This document shows positions 63,921-64,000 of a DNA stretch of 64,000 nucleotides, in pieces. The stretch lies in NCBI GenBank assembly GCA_030418115.1, contig JAUHQD010000017.1, forward strand, positions 1 to 64,000. The letters run 5' to 3'. Every line of letters begins with the position of its first letter. The first letter of the stretch is position 1. The position numbers and the translations under genes are program-made. The stretch is from Alteromonadaceae bacterium BrNp21-10 (GTDB lineage Bacteria > Pseudomonadota > Gammaproteobacteria > Enterobacterales > Alteromonadaceae). The notes beneath the pieces are model-generated. The model was not told the origin of the DNA, ran no database searches, and saw only the letters and a list, made by a program, of their open reading frames with translations.

Positions 63921-64000
63921 CTACCTTCGTTGCTGATAACTTTTTACTCGGTTAGCTAAGCGGATTAGATCAATCACTTTGCCAAAATCCCATTGCATGG
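63921..64000 (-). CDS. Possible C-terminal end of a gene running past the window edge
   Basis: A minus-strand frame entering from the right reads MQWDFGKVIDLIRLANRVKS and a short basic end before TAG (63921-63923). It has coding-like composition but only 26 codons are visible, and no family is recognised. It is the only candidate gene in the last 100 bases. Confidence 0.35.
   Translation of the reverse strand, partial: MQWDFGKVIDLIRLANRVKSYQQRR

Overview
The window looks like a chromosomal segment of a marine, aerobic Gammaproteobacterium. This rests on moderate GC, small gammaproteobacterial families (YggL, DUF2986, NfeD/QmcA, MlaA), a gcvTHP operon, NAD-malic enzyme, several c-di-GMP enzymes and three PEP-CTERM proteins. 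The Cellvibrionales/Spongiibacteraceae or Alteromonadales are plausible, but genus cannot be fixed from the sequence. No tRNA, rRNA, CRISPR array or prophage was seen.

Layout. 1-120: end of an IS256-type insertion sequence. 0.2-3.3 kb: a membrane-anchored AraC regulator and an exported PQQ-propeller/discoidin protein. 3.3-10.2 kb (minus): a five-gene lipid or sterol-type catabolic operon with a Cys-nucleophile alpha/beta hydrolase, an acetoacetate-decarboxylase-like protein, patatin, a GMC (cholesterol-oxidase-like) oxidoreductase and a metallophosphoesterase. 10.4-10.8 kb: a VOC protein behind a sigma70 promoter overlapped by a LexA-type SOS box. 11-17.4 kb: QmcA-NfeD, malic enzyme, and an MlaA/MMPL pair for lipid transport. 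17.9-26.8 kb: RIO kinase, SPOR-like protein, PAS-PAS-GGDEF, DUF2986 next to a decayed serine hydrolase, YggL, and a very large phosphorylase-kinase-like GH15 protein.

27.7-33.6 kb is a secreted or surface locus. A CBM9-like/CE15 glucuronoyl-esterase-like protein ends in a dockerin. The next gene encodes a small cohesin-like PEP-CTERM protein, and an Asn-rich repeat PEP-CTERM protein follows. A sulfotransferase comes after a strong terminator. 34.7-43.7 kb carries signalling genes (periplasmic binding protein plus GGDEF, and an EAL phosphodiesterase), an ADH/LysR divergent pair and a CsgG/DUF4810/DUF799 lipoprotein trio.

44-58 kb is the accessory, defence-like region. It holds two separate hipBA modules, a RhuM remnant and a DUF6933 gene inserted between two copies of an LLM-oxidoreductase leader, an AT-rich two-gene NERD + YobI-like P-loop NTPase module, a decayed XRE gene, and an AbiEi-like/Fic fusion behind four exact-period 24-bp repeats. 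58.3-63.9 kb returns to core metabolism: the gcvT-gcvH-gcvP operon, carrying a REP-like inverted repeat between gcvH and gcvP, with a divergent LysR gene.

The two best candidates for undescribed systems are the cohesin (PEP-CTERM)/dockerin (CE15) pair and the NERD-YobI NTPase module. All family assignments were made by reading motifs. No database search was run.
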